This document shows, piece by piece, positions 48,331 through 57,611 of a stretch of 64,000 nucleotides of DNA. A program made the translations under genes and the position numbers. Numbering within the stretch: position 1 is the first letter of the stretch; each line of letters opens with the position of its first letter. The stretch is from Streptomyces barringtoniae (lineage in GTDB: Bacteria; Actinomycetota; Actinomycetes; Streptomycetales; Streptomycetaceae). Where the stretch lies: positions 372,001 through 436,000 of the forward strand of contig NZ_JAJHNP010000006.1 in assembly GCF_020819595.1 (NCBI RefSeq), written 5' to 3'. Under the pieces are notes generated by a model. That model did not search any database. It was given only the letters and a program-made list of their open reading frames with translations, and was not told where the DNA came from.

Positions 48331-48690
48331 TTACCGCCGGTCCAGCCGCAGCCGCTCCGTCCGCGGCAGCCCGGCCACGACTAGGTCGTACGAGTCCTCG
48401 ATCAGCTCTTTCACCAGCCGCTCGGGCAGCCCGCCGTCCACCGTCACGGTGTTCCAGTGCCGCTTGTTCATGTGATACCCGGGGATGATCAGCCCCTCGT
48501 GCTCGGCGCGCAGCCGGATCGCGTCCTCCGGGTCGCACTTGAGGTTGACCGTCAGGGGCCGCGCGTCCAGCCGCGTCAGGGCGAACAGCTTGCCCAGCAC
48601 CTTGAAGACCGAGGTGTCCGGGTTGAACGGGAAGTCCTCCTCGGCGGCGTTGAAGGACAGGCAGAAGGCGCGCAGCCGCTCGGGCGTCAC
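48331..48690 (-). CDS. MmcQ/YjbR-family protein
   Basis: 119 residues, single alpha/beta domain of the MmcQ/YjbR (CyaY-like) family, with the conserved FPFNPDTSVFKV, CDPEDAIRLR and MNKRHWNTV segments. Function is unknown; DNA binding is suggested for the family. GTG 48690 overlaps the TGA of the corC gene (GTGA), so it is translated from the same message. Confidence 0.88.
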   Translation of the reverse strand: MTPERLRAFCLSFNAAEEDFPFNPDTSVFKVLGKLFALTRLDARPLTVNLKCDPEDAIRLRAEHEGLIIPGYHMNKRHWNTVTVDGGLPERLVKELIEDSYDLVVAGLPRTERLRLDRR

Positions 48691-49988
48691 TCGGGTTTCG
48701 CCTCCTCGGCGGCCGGCACGGGGACGGGCTCCACCAATACCGTGATGATCTTGTTCCGGCGTCCGGCCGCGGCCTCCGCTGTCAGCTTCAGCCGGCGCTC
48801 GTCGGGCAGCTCGACCTCGGCGGACGCGCCCGCGATGGGCACCCGGCCGAGGGCCTTGGCGAGCAGTCCTCCGACGGTCTCCACGTCCTCGTCGTCGTAC
48901 TCCTCCAGGCCGTACAGCTCGCCGAGGTCGGTGATGTCCAGGCGGGCGGTGACCCGGAAGCGGTCGTCGCCGAGGTCCTCCACGGGCGGGAGCTCCCGGT
49001 CGTACTCGTCGGTGATCTCGCCGACGATCTCCTCGAGGATGTCCTCGATGGTGACGATGCCTGCGGTGCCGCCGTACTCGTCGATGACGACGGCGACGTG
49101 GTTGCGTTCCTTCTGCATCTCGCGCAGCAGGTCACCGGCGTTCTTGGTGTCCGGCACGAAGGCGGCGGGCCGCATGGCGGTCGAGACCAGGTCGCCCTCC
49201 GCCTCCCGGCTGATGTGCGTCTTGCGGACCAGGTCCTTCAGATACACGATCCCGACGATGTCGTCCTCGCTCTCGCCGGTGACCGGGATCCGGGAGAACC
49301 CGGAGCGCAGGGCGAGGGTGAGGGCCTGCCGGATGGTCTTGAAGCGCTCGATGGTGACCAGGTCGGTGCGCGGCACCATGACCTCGCGGACGAGCGTGTC
49401 GCCCAGCTCGAAGACCGAGTGCACCATGCGGCGCTCCTCGTCCTCGATCAGCGACTCCTTCTCGGCGAGGTCGACCAGCGCGCGCAGTTCGGCCTCGGAG
49501 GCGAACGGGCCGCGCCTGAAGCCCTTGCCGGGGGTGAGGGCGTTGCCGATGAGGATGAGCAGGGACGGGATCGGCCCCATGATCCGGGCCAGCGGCAGCA
49601 GCACGTACGCCGCCACGGTCGCGGTGTTCAGCGGGTGCTGGCGGCCGATGGTCCGCGGGGACACACCCACGGCGACGTACGACACCAGGACCATGACCCC
49701 GATGGCGACCAGCAGGGCCTGCCAGGTGGCGGTGAACTCCTCCAGGCAGGCGTACGTCACCAGGGCGGCGGCCGCCATCTCGCAGGCGACGCGGACCAGC
49801 AGGGCCACGTTCAGATAGCGGGTGGGGTCCGCGGCGACCTGGGCCAGCTTCGCGCTGCCGCGGCGGCCGGACTTCACGGCCTCCTCGGCGCGGAAACTGG
49901 ACATCCGGGCCAGGCCCGCCTCCGCGCAGGCGGCGAGCCAGGCGACGACGACCAGCGCGATCGCGCCGATCACGATCTGCGGAGACAT
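48687..49988 (-). CDS. CNNM/CorC-family membrane protein with CBS domains
   Basis: 433 residues. A DUF21 membrane domain with three to four helices (1 to about 135), two CBS domains (about 200-330) and a C-terminal CorC/HlyC domain with EYGGTAGIVTIEDI. The family binds adenosine nucleotides and Mg and is linked to magnesium or cobalt efflux; the hemolysin name is historical. It follows ybeY in the order phoH-ybeY-corC, with MmcQ coupled downstream. Confidence 0.93.
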   Translation of the reverse strand: MSPQIVIGAIALVVVAWLAACAEAGLARMSSFRAEEAVKSGRRGSAKLAQVAADPTRYLNVALLVRVACEMAAAALVTYACLEEFTATWQALLVAIGVMVLVSYVAVGVSPRTIGRQHPLNTATVAAYVLLPLARIMGPIPSLLILIGNALTPGKGFRRGPFASEAELRALVDLAEKESLIEDEERRMVHSVFELGDTLVREVMVPRTDLVTIERFKTIRQALTLALRSGFSRIPVTGESEDDIVGIVYLKDLVRKTHISREAEGDLVSTAMRPAAFVPDTKNAGDLLREMQKERNHVAVVIDEYGGTAGIVTIEDILEEIVGEITDEYDRELPPVEDLGDDRFRVTARLDITDLGELYGLEEYDDEDVETVGGLLAKALGRVPIAGASAEVELPDERRLKLTAEAAAGRRNKIITVLVEPVPVPAAEEAKPE

Positions 49989-49997
49989 ACGGCCCGC

Positions 49998-50495
49998 TTA
50001 TGAGACGGTCGGCGCCGGAGACGGCCCGGTCAGCCCGCGCTCGGCCCGCCAGCCGTCCACGATGGCCGCCTGGAGCCCGAACATCTCCGCCTTCTCGTCC
50101 GGCTCCTCGTGGTCGTAGCCGAGCAGGTGCAGCACCCCGTGGACGGTGAGCAGCTGGAGCTCCTCGTCCATGGAGTGCTGCGTCGGGGCTTCGGTGCCCT
50201 GCTTGGCGGCGACCTCCGGGCACAGCACGATGTCACCGAGCAGCCCCTGCGGCGGCTCCTCGTCGTCCTTGGACGGCGGCCTGAGCTCGTCCATCGGGAA
50301 CGACATGACATCGGTGGGACCCGGCAGGTCCATCCACTGGATGTGCAGCTGCTCCATGGCGTCGGCGTCCACGACGATCACCGAGAGCTCGGACAGCGGG
50401 TGGATACGCATCCGCGCGAGCGCGTAGCGGGCGATGTCGAGGATCGCCTGCTCGTCGACCTCGGTGCCGGACTCGTTGTTGACGTCGATCGACAT
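49998..50495 (-). CDS. ybeY: Endoribonuclease YbeY
   Basis: 165 residues. The zinc motif [11 protein letters not shown] is intact and the preceding FPMDELRPP segment is typical. It matures 16S rRNA and participates in ribosome quality control. Start ATG 50495. It lies between phoH and corC with gaps of about 10-12 bp, a conserved operon. Confidence 0.96.
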   Translation of the reverse strand: MSIDVNNESGTEVDEQAILDIARYALARMRIHPLSELSVIVVDADAMEQLHIQWMDLPGPTDVMSFPMDELRPPSKDDEEPPQGLLGDIVLCPEVAAKQGTEAPTQHSMDEELQLLTVHGVLHLLGYDHEEPDEKAEMFGLQAAIVDGWRAERGLTGPSPAPTVS

Positions 50496-50507
50496 GGTCG
50501 TGCTGGT

Positions 50508-51590
50508 CTACTTCCCCTTGGAGCCCTTGGCACCGGACTTGCCACGGCCGCCCTTGTGGGTGCCGTTCTCGGTGCCGTACTTGCTGTCGTATAGCTCGTA
50601 CGCGTCGACGATACGGCCCACCAGCTTGTGCCGTACGACATCGTGGGACGACAGCCGGGAGAAGTGGACGTCCTCGACGCCCTCCAGGATCTCCTGCACC
50701 TGCCGCAGACCGCTCTTGGTGCCGTTCGGCAGGTCGACCTGCGTCACGTCACCGGTGATCACGATCTTCGAGTCGAAGCCGAGGCGGGTGAGGAACATCT
50801 TCATCTGTTCGGGGCTCGTGTTCTGGGCCTCGTCCAGGATGATGAAGGCGTCGTTGAGGGTCCGCCCACGCATGTAGGCGAGCGGCGCGACCTCGATCGT
50901 CCCCGCCGCCATCAGCCGCGGGATGGAGTCCGGGTCGAGCATGTCGTGCAGCGCGTCGTACAGCGGGCGCAGGTAGGGGTCGATCTTCTCGTAGAGCGTG
51001 CCCGGCAGGAACCCGAGCCGCTCCCCCGCCTCCACCGCCGGCCGGGTGAGGATGATCCGGTTGACCTGCTTGGACTGCAGGGCCTGCACCGCCTTGGCCA
51101 TGGCCAGGTAGGTCTTGCCGGTACCGGCGGGCCCGATGCCGAACACGATGGTGTGCTTGTCGATCGCGTCGACGTACCGCTTCTGGTTGAGGGTCTTCGG
51201 GCGGATCGTCCGCCCCCGCGAGGACAGGATGTTCTGCGTCAGCACCTGAGCCGGGGTCTCGGGGCCGTCGCTCGTCCCGTTCTCGCTCGCCTTGAGCATG
51301 GCGATCGAGCGTTCCACTGCGTCCTCCGTCATCGGCTGCCCGGTGCGGAGCACCAGCATCATCTCGTCGAACACGCGCGAAATGAGAGCGACGTCGGCCG
51401 GGTCGCCGACCGCGCTGATCTCATTGCCCCGGACATGTATGTCGGCCGCCGGGAAGGCCTTCTCGATCACACGCAGGAGGGAGTCGCCGGAACCCAGCAC
51501 GGTCACCATGGGGTGCTGGGCGGGGACGGTGAACTGCGCTCTCGCCTGCTCCTGCGCGGGGGTGGTGTGAGCTGTGGGTGTCTGTGTCAT
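50508..51590 (-). CDS. phoH: PhoH-family ATPase
   Basis: 360 residues. Walker A GPAGTGKT and Walker B IILDEAQNTSP in a PhoH ATPase/helicase domain; an N-terminal KH-like part (about 20-90). Thought to act with YbeY in RNA metabolism. First gene of the phoH-ybeY-corC operon. Start ATG 51590. Confidence 0.94.
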   Translation of the reverse strand: MTQTPTAHTTPAQEQARAQFTVPAQHPMVTVLGSGDSLLRVIEKAFPAADIHVRGNEISAVGDPADVALISRVFDEMMLVLRTGQPMTEDAVERSIAMLKASENGTSDGPETPAQVLTQNILSSRGRTIRPKTLNQKRYVDAIDKHTIVFGIGPAGTGKTYLAMAKAVQALQSKQVNRIILTRPAVEAGERLGFLPGTLYEKIDPYLRPLYDALHDMLDPDSIPRLMAAGTIEVAPLAYMRGRTLNDAFIILDEAQNTSPEQMKMFLTRLGFDSKIVITGDVTQVDLPNGTKSGLRQVQEILEGVEDVHFSRLSSHDVVRHKLVGRIVDAYELYDSKYGTENGTHKGGRGKSGAKGSKGK

Positions 51591-51680
51591 GGGCCGGCTC
51601 TGAAGGCCTGCGCTTCCTCCTCATCACGGCCGCGTAGCTGAGGGCGGCCTCGCGCTTCCAGAGTACGACGGTGCACAGAC

Positions 51681-51727
51681 AAGCCCGTAGGGCTTTTCAG
51701 CGGGCCGCTTCCCGGCCGGCCGCTGAA
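51681..51727 (-). terminator. Double hairpin after the sugar-kinase gene
   Basis: TTCAGCGG...CCGCTGAA (51696-51703 with 51720-51727, one bulge further in) forms a long stem just after the kinase stop. An adjoining AAGCCC-GTA-GGGCTT hairpin (51681-51695) lies beside it. The kinase stop is at 51730. The rest of the gap to phoH (51591-51680) is unremarkable. Confidence 0.7.
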
Positions 51728-51729
51728 CG

Positions 51730-52887
51730 TCAGCCGGAGCGGCGGAACCCGATGGTGGGCACGGCGCGACGCAACGGCCACGGCCGGTCCAGCTCCTCCG
51801 GGACAAGCGCGTCCAGGAAGCCGTACCGGCGCAGCGCCGTCGGCTCCTGCCCCGGCACGGACTGCACGCGCCGCCACCACGCCCCGATCTCCGACCACCC
51901 CGGCGCCGACAGCGACCCCCCGAACTCCTGCACCGACAGCGCCGCCGTGAGCCCGGCGAAGGCCAGCCGGTCCGCCAGCGGCCACCCCGCCAGGGACCCC
52001 GTCACGAACCCGGCGACGAACACATCCCCCGCCCCCGTCGGATCCAGCGCCTCCACGGCGATCGCCGGTACCTCCGCCGCCTCCCCCGTCCGCCGGTCCA
52101 CGGCGTACGCCCCCTCCGGCCCCAGGGTCACCACGACCACCGGCACGTGCTCGGTCAGGGCGTGGGCGGCGAGCCGCGGGCAGTCGGTGCCCGTGTACCG
52201 CTTCGCCTCCTCCGCGTTCGGCAGAAACGCCTCGCAGTGCTCCAGATCGGCGAGCCCGGCGAGATCCCACGCCCCGGTGTCGTCCCAGCCGACGTCGGCG
52301 AAGATCCGGGTCCCCCTCCGCGCGGCCTGTGCGATCCACGGCGCGGGCGTACCGGGCGTCAGCGAGGCCACGGCGGCACGCGCGCGGGGCGGGCAGGCCC
52401 GGGCCCCCTCCTGGATGAGCACGGCTTCCGGCGGCGGCTCGTGCCCGTGGGACACCATCGTCCGCTCACCCTCGTACGCCATGGACACCGTCACCGGCGA
52501 GTGCCAGCCGGGCACGGTACGGGACGCCGACAGGTCGATGCCCTCGCCCTGGGCGAGCGCGTCCCAGCAGTACTCGCCGTAGTGGTCGTCGCCGAAGGCC
52601 GCCGCCAGGGAGGTCTTCAGGCCGAGCCGGGCCAGGGCCGTGGCCATGTTGGCGACCCCGCCGGGGCTGGACCCCATGCCCCGGGCCCAGGACTCGGTGC
52701 CGCGCACGGGCGCCGAGTCCAGGCCGGTGAAGATGATGTCGAGGAAGACCGTGCCCGTCAGATAGACGTCCCAGGGCGGGTCGCCGGGCCGGCGCAGTGC
52801 GGCGAGCGGGTCGACCTGGGCCTGACAGCGCGCGGCCTGGGTGAGGTGTTCCGGTTCCTCTCCGGTGATCGTGTGCGACGGGGTCAC
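51730..52887 (-). CDS. PfkB-family carbohydrate kinase
   Basis: 385 residues. Ribokinase fold with the N-terminal GG-type signature GGVANMATALARLG and the C-terminal ATP-binding DPTGAGDVFVAG with catalytic Asp. It phosphorylates a sugar or sugar acid. The gene lies 64 bp after glucarate dehydratase on the same strand; it may belong to that pathway or act on 2-keto-3-deoxy sugars, but the substrate is not shown by the sequence. GTG 52887 is used. Confidence 0.85.
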   Translation of the reverse strand: MTPSHTITGEEPEHLTQAARCQAQVDPLAALRRPGDPPWDVYLTGTVFLDIIFTGLDSAPVRGTESWARGMGSSPGGVANMATALARLGLKTSLAAAFGDDHYGEYCWDALAQGEGIDLSASRTVPGWHSPVTVSMAYEGERTMVSHGHEPPPEAVLIQEGARACPPRARAAVASLTPGTPAPWIAQAARRGTRIFADVGWDDTGAWDLAGLADLEHCEAFLPNAEEAKRYTGTDCPRLAAHALTEHVPVVVVTLGPEGAYAVDRRTGEAAEVPAIAVEALDPTGAGDVFVAGFVTGSLAGWPLADRLAFAGLTAALSVQEFGGSLSAPGWSEIGAWWRRVQSVPGQEPTALRRYGFLDALVPEELDRPWPLRRAVPTIGFRRSG

Positions 52888-52951
52888 GGTGCGCTCCCTG
52901 GCGTGGTGCGGGTCTGGCCAGTGTGCACCAATCGGCCCGTGGCACAGCGGG

Positions 52952-54241
52952 TTACCAGCGGGGCATCACCGGTTGCCGCCAGCCCGGTTCGGCCACCCGC
53001 ATCGCGGCCGCGTCGTCGCGGTCGCGCAGCGAGCCGTCGTCCTCGGCCCAGCGCCGGTGCAGCCGGGCCAGTTCGTCCCGGTCGAGCTCGACCCCGAGGC
53101 CGGGGGCGTCGGAGACCTCGACCTTTCCGCCGCGGAAGGTGAGCCGCTCGGTGAGGACGTCCTCGGACTGCCAGGGGTAGTGGGAGTCGCACGCGTGGTG
53201 AAGGCCGGGGACGGTGGCCGCGACCTGGGTCATCGCCGCGAGGCTGATCCCCAGATGGGTGTTGGAGTGCATCGACACCCCGACCCCGAAGGCGGCGCAG
53301 ATCGCGGCGAGCCGCTGGGTGTTGCGCAGCCCGCCCCAGTAGTGGTGGTCGGAGAGCACGACCTGCACGGCATCCCGTGTGAAGGCCTCCTTGATCTCGC
53401 CGAAGGTGGTCACGCACATGTTGGTGGCGAGCGGAATGCCGGTCCCGGCGGACACCTCGGCCATCGCGGGTGTACCCAGCGTCGGGTCCTCCAGGTACTC
53501 CAGGACGTCCCCGAGTTCCCTCGCCACCTTCAGCGAGGTCTCGACCGACCAGGCACCGTTGGGGTCGAGGCGCAGCGGATGCCCGGGGAAGGTCTCGGCG
53601 AGGGCCCGTACGGCGGCGATCTCCTCGTCGGGCGGGAAGACACCGCCCTTGAGCTTGAAGGACGTGAAGCCGTGCCGCTCCTTGAACTTCCGTGCCTGCT
53701 CCACGACCCCGGCCGGATCGAGCGCGGCACCCCAGTCGTCCTTCTCGCCGGCCACGCCCTCGGGATGGCCGGCCCACTTGTAGAACAGGTAGGCGCTGTA
53801 CTCGACGGCGTCCCGCAGCCTGCCGCCGAGCAGTGCGTGCACGGGCAGCCCGAGCGCCTTGCCCTGGGCGTCCAGGCAGGCGACCTCGAAGGCGGACAGC
53901 ACCGACAGCCGGAGCTTGTCGGCGCTCTGCACGCCGCGCAGTCCGCCGGCGTCCACCTCGCCCTGGACCCGGGACTCGTCCACACCGAGATCGATCGCGA
54001 ACAGCCCGTTCACATCCATGACCGAGCGCCCGGTGAGCCGTTCGGCCAGCGGGCGGGCCAGCTCCAGGTACTTGGTGTCGCCGTAGGTCTCGCCGAGCCC
54101 GGTGGTCCCGTCGGCGGTGACGATCTCCACGATCAGCCGCGGGGTGTACGGCTGGTGCACGCCCTGGGTGTTGAGCAGCGGCGGGTCGGCGACCAGGATC
54201 GGCGTCAGCCGCACCTCGGCGATGGTCAGGTCACGGGTCAC
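52952..54241 (-). CDS. Glucarate dehydratase (enolase superfamily)
   Basis: 429 residues, GudD-type. Catalytic Lys in FKLKGG, metal ligands Asp in RLDPNGAWS and Glu in EYLEDPT, and the His base in MHSNTHLGIS. It dehydrates D-glucarate to 5-dehydro-4-deoxy-D-glucarate. GTG 54241 overlaps the stop of the upstream dehydratase gene (GTGA), consistent with two consecutive pathway steps. Confidence 0.9.
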   Translation of the reverse strand: MTRDLTIAEVRLTPILVADPPLLNTQGVHQPYTPRLIVEIVTADGTTGLGETYGDTKYLELARPLAERLTGRSVMDVNGLFAIDLGVDESRVQGEVDAGGLRGVQSADKLRLSVLSAFEVACLDAQGKALGLPVHALLGGRLRDAVEYSAYLFYKWAGHPEGVAGEKDDWGAALDPAGVVEQARKFKERHGFTSFKLKGGVFPPDEEIAAVRALAETFPGHPLRLDPNGAWSVETSLKVARELGDVLEYLEDPTLGTPAMAEVSAGTGIPLATNMCVTTFGEIKEAFTRDAVQVVLSDHHYWGGLRNTQRLAAICAAFGVGVSMHSNTHLGISLAAMTQVAATVPGLHHACDSHYPWQSEDVLTERLTFRGGKVEVSDAPGLGVELDRDELARLHRRWAEDDGSLRDRDDAAAMRVAEPGWRQPVMPRW

Positions 54242-55185
54242 AGGGCGGCTCCTACGAGGTCGAGTCCGGCGGTGAGCAGGGCCTCGAGGTCGGCGAGGTC
54301 GGCGGGTGCGGGGTCGGTGAGCGGGGCGCGCACGGGTCCGACGCGCTGTCCGCGCAGCCGCGCCGCCGCCTTCACCAGGGACACGGCATATCCGGGGGCG
54401 CGGTCGCGCAGTTCCACGAACGGGACGTAGAAGTCGCGCAGCAGTTTGTCGGCACTCCCGCGGTCGGCGTCCCGCAGGGCAGTGAAGAACGCGCCGGCGA
54501 TCTCGGGGGCGAAGGCGTGCACGGCGGAGGAGTAGGCGGGGACGCCGACGGCGGCGTAGGCGCGGGCCTGGATCTCGGCGGTGGCGGCGCCGTTGAAGAA
54601 GAGGAAGCCGTCGGGGGCGGCGAGGGTGAGGCGCTGGAGCCGGTCGAGGTCGCTGTGGCCGTCCTTGAGGCCGATGACGTTCGGGACGCGCGCGATCCGC
54701 CTCAAGGTGTCGACGGTGTAGGCGACTTGGCCGCGCTGGTAGGCGATCAGCGGCAGCCGGGTGCGTTCGGCGAGCCGCTCCAGCTGGGCGGCGAGGCCGT
54801 CCTGCGGGGCGTCGACCAGGTAGTGCGGCAGCACGAGCAGGGCGTCGGCGCCGGCCTCCTCGGCGATCCGCGCGAACCGGGCGGCCTGCGCCCAGCCGTA
54901 CCCGGTCCCGGCCACGACCGGCACGCGTCCGCCGGCCTCCTCGACGGTGACGGCGACGACGGTCCGGTACTCCTCCTCGTCCAGCGAGAAGAACTCCCCG
55001 GTGCCGCAGGCCGGGAAGACGGCGCCGGGCCCGGCGGCGAGCCGGCCTGCGACATGGGCGCGGAAGCCGTCGGGATCGAGGGAGCCGTCGTCGTGGAACG
55101 CGGTGAGCGGGAAGGACAGCACCCCGCGCGCCATCCCCTCCCGAAGCCGCCGCGCCACACCCTCGGGACTCGGATCGCCGCCCAC
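54238..55185 (-). CDS. 5-dehydro-4-deoxyglucarate dehydratase (KDGDH)
   Basis: 315 residues in the DapA-type barrel. Schiff-base Lys in GLKDGHSDL, Tyr in AYQRGQV and the PACGTGEFFSL phosphate/carboxylate loop are typical of KDGDH. It converts 5-dehydro-4-deoxyglucarate to 2,5-dioxopentanoate. GTG 55185 follows GGGGAG; an upstream ATG at 55218 is in the promoter. First gene of the glucarate operon; no dioxopentanoate dehydrogenase is present. Confidence 0.9.
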   Translation of the reverse strand: MGGDPSPEGVARRLREGMARGVLSFPLTAFHDDGSLDPDGFRAHVAGRLAAGPGAVFPACGTGEFFSLDEEEYRTVVAVTVEEAGGRVPVVAGTGYGWAQAARFARIAEEAGADALLVLPHYLVDAPQDGLAAQLERLAERTRLPLIAYQRGQVAYTVDTLRRIARVPNVIGLKDGHSDLDRLQRLTLAAPDGFLFFNGAATAEIQARAYAAVGVPAYSSAVHAFAPEIAGAFFTALRDADRGSADKLLRDFYVPFVELRDRAPGYAVSLVKAAARLRGQRVGPVRAPLTDPAPADLADLEALLTAGLDLVGAAL

Positions 55186-55199
55186 CTGACCATCTCCCC

Positions 55200-55222
55200 T
55201 TATGAATAGCGTCCACATATGA
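55200..55222. promoter_or_regulatory. CATATG-containing site before the glucarate operon
   Basis: The stretch TTATGAATAGCGTCCACATA plus TGA contains a CATATG core and a GTCCAC half-site near the likely promoter of the catabolic operon. It may bind an IclR- or GntR-type regulator. Weak evidence; no regulator gene is adjacent. Confidence 0.3.
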
Positions 55223-55408
55223 GAACGAGCGTAGCTCCTTCTGCCCGCGCCCACATCCAGCAAACCGAAAAGTGACGCAGATCGCACCACCCGTGCTTCT
55301 TCCGGAAACCGCGTGCTTGATACAACTTGCTCGCGGGTTCCTGTCCGTCGACGGTCGCCGCCCCTCCCCCTTCTTCGAGCCCTTCCTTCCGCCTGCCTGG
55401 GAACGCCC

Positions 55409-56638
55409 GTGTCCGCCCCCCGCCGCCCCCTGCCCTGGTCCCTCGTCGCCCTTTTCACGGCCGGGTATCTCGCGCCCTATCTGCTGCCGACCACCGTCGG
55501 CCGGCTCGACTCCGCGCTTCCGCTCGACCCCACGCAGGCCGGGGCCATCGGCAGTGCCCTGCTGCTGAGTTCGGCGGCGGCGGGCTTCCTGCTGGCCTCC
55601 CGGGTCGACCGCATCGGCCCCCGCAGGCTCGCCCGGCTCGGCCTCGCGCTCGCCGTCCTCGGCTACGGCGGTGCCGCCCTCACCGCCTTCGTACCGGCCG
55701 TCGTCGCGGGCGCGGTCATCGGCGGATTCGGGTCCGGCACGGTCACGGCGGTCGCCGCGAGCGGCATCGCCGCCCACCGTGACCCGCACCGGGTCACCAC
55801 CCTGGGCCTGCTCGGCGTCTCCGCCCTCGCCGGTGCCCTGTACCTGACGATCCCCCACCTCGGCCCCGGCCACGGCCTGCCGCTGCTCGCCATCGCGCTG
55901 ACGGCACTCGCGGTCCTCCCTCTCACCGGCCGCCTGTCCGGTCGTAACGCACCCGCCCGTACGGCCGTCGCGCACGGCCGGCTCCCCCGCCTGCGCGCCG
56001 GGCTGCTGCTGGCCGCCACCATGCCCTGCTGGTCCCTCGCCCAGAACGCCCTGTGGGGCGTCAGCGGCCGGATCGGACTCGACCAGGCCCACCTCACCGA
56101 GGTCACCGTCGGCGCGGTGTTCGCGGTCGCGCTCGGCGCCGGGCTCGTCGGGGTCGTCGGCGCGGGCGTGCTCGGACCCCGGCTGGGCCAGGCGGTACCC
56201 ATCGGCGCCGGTACGGCCCTGATAGCGGGCTGTATCGCGCTCAGCGCGTCCGCGACCGACCTCACGGCCTTCGCGGCGGGCGAGATCTCCTGGAACCTGC
56301 TCTACCCGGTCGTCCTGTCGTACGTCATCGGTCTCGCCGCCTCCCTCGACCCGCGCGGCCGCTGGGCGGTCCTGGTCGGCTCGGCGGCGTCGCTCGGGAC
56401 GGCGGCGGGACCGCTGACGGGGAGTGTGCTGGCGGCAGGAGCGGGCTTCCCGGTGATGGGGAAGGTGCTCGGCGCCGGGCTGCTGCTGATCGCCGTACCG
56501 ATGACGGCGGTGGCGCTGCGGGGGGGCAGGCGGCTCCTGCCGGTCGTGGAAGTGCCGGTGGAGGCGCCCGCCGTACCCGCCCGGAGCGCCTACGACACCG
56601 CGTCGCCGAACTCGTACGCGTCGACCTCGGCGAGGTAG
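55409..56638 (+). CDS. MFS transporter divergent from the glucarate operon
   Basis: 409 residues with twelve helices. Small residues dominate the membrane segments, and motif A-like SRVDRIGPRRLARLG follows helix 2. It resembles AraJ/CynX-type MFS porters. GTG 55409 is used; a TTG at 55313 would add a non-helical extension. Divergent from the glucarate genes across 223 bp, so glucarate or galactarate import is possible. The last 49 bp overlap the convergent adenine deaminase gene. Confidence 0.8.
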   Translation: MSAPRRPLPWSLVALFTAGYLAPYLLPTTVGRLDSALPLDPTQAGAIGSALLLSSAAAGFLLASRVDRIGPRRLARLGLALAVLGYGGAALTAFVPAVVAGAVIGGFGSGTVTAVAASGIAAHRDPHRVTTLGLLGVSALAGALYLTIPHLGPGHGLPLLAIALTALAVLPLTGRLSGRNAPARTAVAHGRLPRLRAGLLLAATMPCWSLAQNALWGVSGRIGLDQAHLTEVTVGAVFAVALGAGLVGVVGAGVLGPRLGQAVPIGAGTALIAGCIALSASATDLTAFAAGEISWNLLYPVVLSYVIGLAASLDPRGRWAVLVGSAASLGTAAGPLTGSVLAAGAGFPVMGKVLGAGLLLIAVPMTAVALRGGRRLLPVVEVPVEAPAVPARSAYDTASPNSYASTSAR

Positions 56639-57594
56639 CGGGCCCGCCGCTCCTCGTCGTCCTCCAGGAAGGAGGCGAGGAAGGAGTTGCGGGCCAGCTC
56701 GCGCAGCCGGTCCTCGCTCAGGCCCAGGGTCTGGCGCACGGCCGCGAAGTTGTCGCCGGCGTACCCGCCGAAGTACGCCGGGTCGTCGGAGTTGACCGTG
56801 CACAGCAGGCCCGCGTCCAGCATGGCCGGCAGCGGGTGGTCGGCCAGCGTGTCGACCGTGCGCAGGCGGACGTTGGACAGCGGGCACAGGGTGAGCGGGA
56901 TCCGCTCCCGCACCAGCCGCTCGACCAGCGCCGGGTCCTCCACGCAGCGCAGGCCGTGGTCGACGCGCTCGACGCCGAGCACGTCCAGGGCCTCGGCGAT
57001 GTACTCCGGCGGCCCCTCCTCACCGGCGTGCGCGACGCGGCGCAGCCCGAGCGCGGCCGCGGCCTCGTACACCTCCCGGAACTTCGCCGGCGGATGCCCG
57101 ACCTCGGCGGAGTCCAGGCCGACGCCGGTGATCCGGTCGAGGTGCGGCTCGGCCATCTCCAGGGTCCGCAGGGCCGACTCGGCGGACAGGTCGCGCAGGA
57201 AGCACATGATGAGCCTGGTGGAGACGCCGTGGTTCTCCTCGGAGCGGCCCAGCGCCCGCCACAGCCCCTCCACGATCGTGACCATGGCTACGCCCCGCGC
57301 GAGGTGGGCCTGCGGGTCGAAGAAGATCTCCGCGTGCCGCACCCCCTGCGCGGCGGCACGGGCCAGGTAGGCGTTCGCCAGGTCGGCGAAGTCCTGCTCG
57401 GTCCGCAGGACGGCCATCAGCTCGTAGTACAGGTTCAGGAAGGACTGGAGGTCCTCGAACTGGTAGGCCTTGCGGAGCGCGTCCGTGTCGGCGTACGGCA
57501 GCTCGACGCCGTTGCGGGCGGCCAGCCGGAACGCCAGCTCCGGCTCCAGGGTGCCTTCGATGTGGAGGTGCAGTTCTGCTTTCGGGAGGGGCAT
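56590..57594 (-). CDS. Adenine deaminase (adenosine-deaminase superfamily)
   Basis: 334 residues. Zinc-barrel motifs HLHIEG, HAGEEGPPEY and NSDDPAYFGG. The SFLNLYYELMAVLRTEQDF region and DSAEVGHPPAKF match the fungal AAH1/Pseudomonas type adenine deaminase rather than classic Add. It converts adenine to hypoxanthine for salvage. ATG 57594. Between the MFS gene and RNase Z. Confidence 0.84.
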   Translation of the reverse strand: MPLPKAELHLHIEGTLEPELAFRLAARNGVELPYADTDALRKAYQFEDLQSFLNLYYELMAVLRTEQDFADLANAYLARAAAQGVRHAEIFFDPQAHLARGVAMVTIVEGLWRALGRSEENHGVSTRLIMCFLRDLSAESALRTLEMAEPHLDRITGVGLDSAEVGHPPAKFREVYEAAAALGLRRVAHAGEEGPPEYIAEALDVLGVERVDHGLRCVEDPALVERLVRERIPLTLCPLSNVRLRTVDTLADHPLPAMLDAGLLCTVNSDDPAYFGGYAGDNFAAVRQTLGLSEDRLRELARNSFLASFLEDDEERRARYLAEVDAYEFGDAVS

Positions 57595-57611
57595 CAAAGC
57601 ATCGTACGGAT

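Noticed and set aside
52952..56887. Long minus-strand frame across glucarate dehydratase and beyond
   Set aside because: Beyond GTG 54241 it is low-complexity Arg/Gly sequence opposite the MFS gene.
56590..57594. Classic adenosine deaminase
   Set aside because: Sequence features around residues 50-70 and 165-180 match the adenine deaminase subgroup better.
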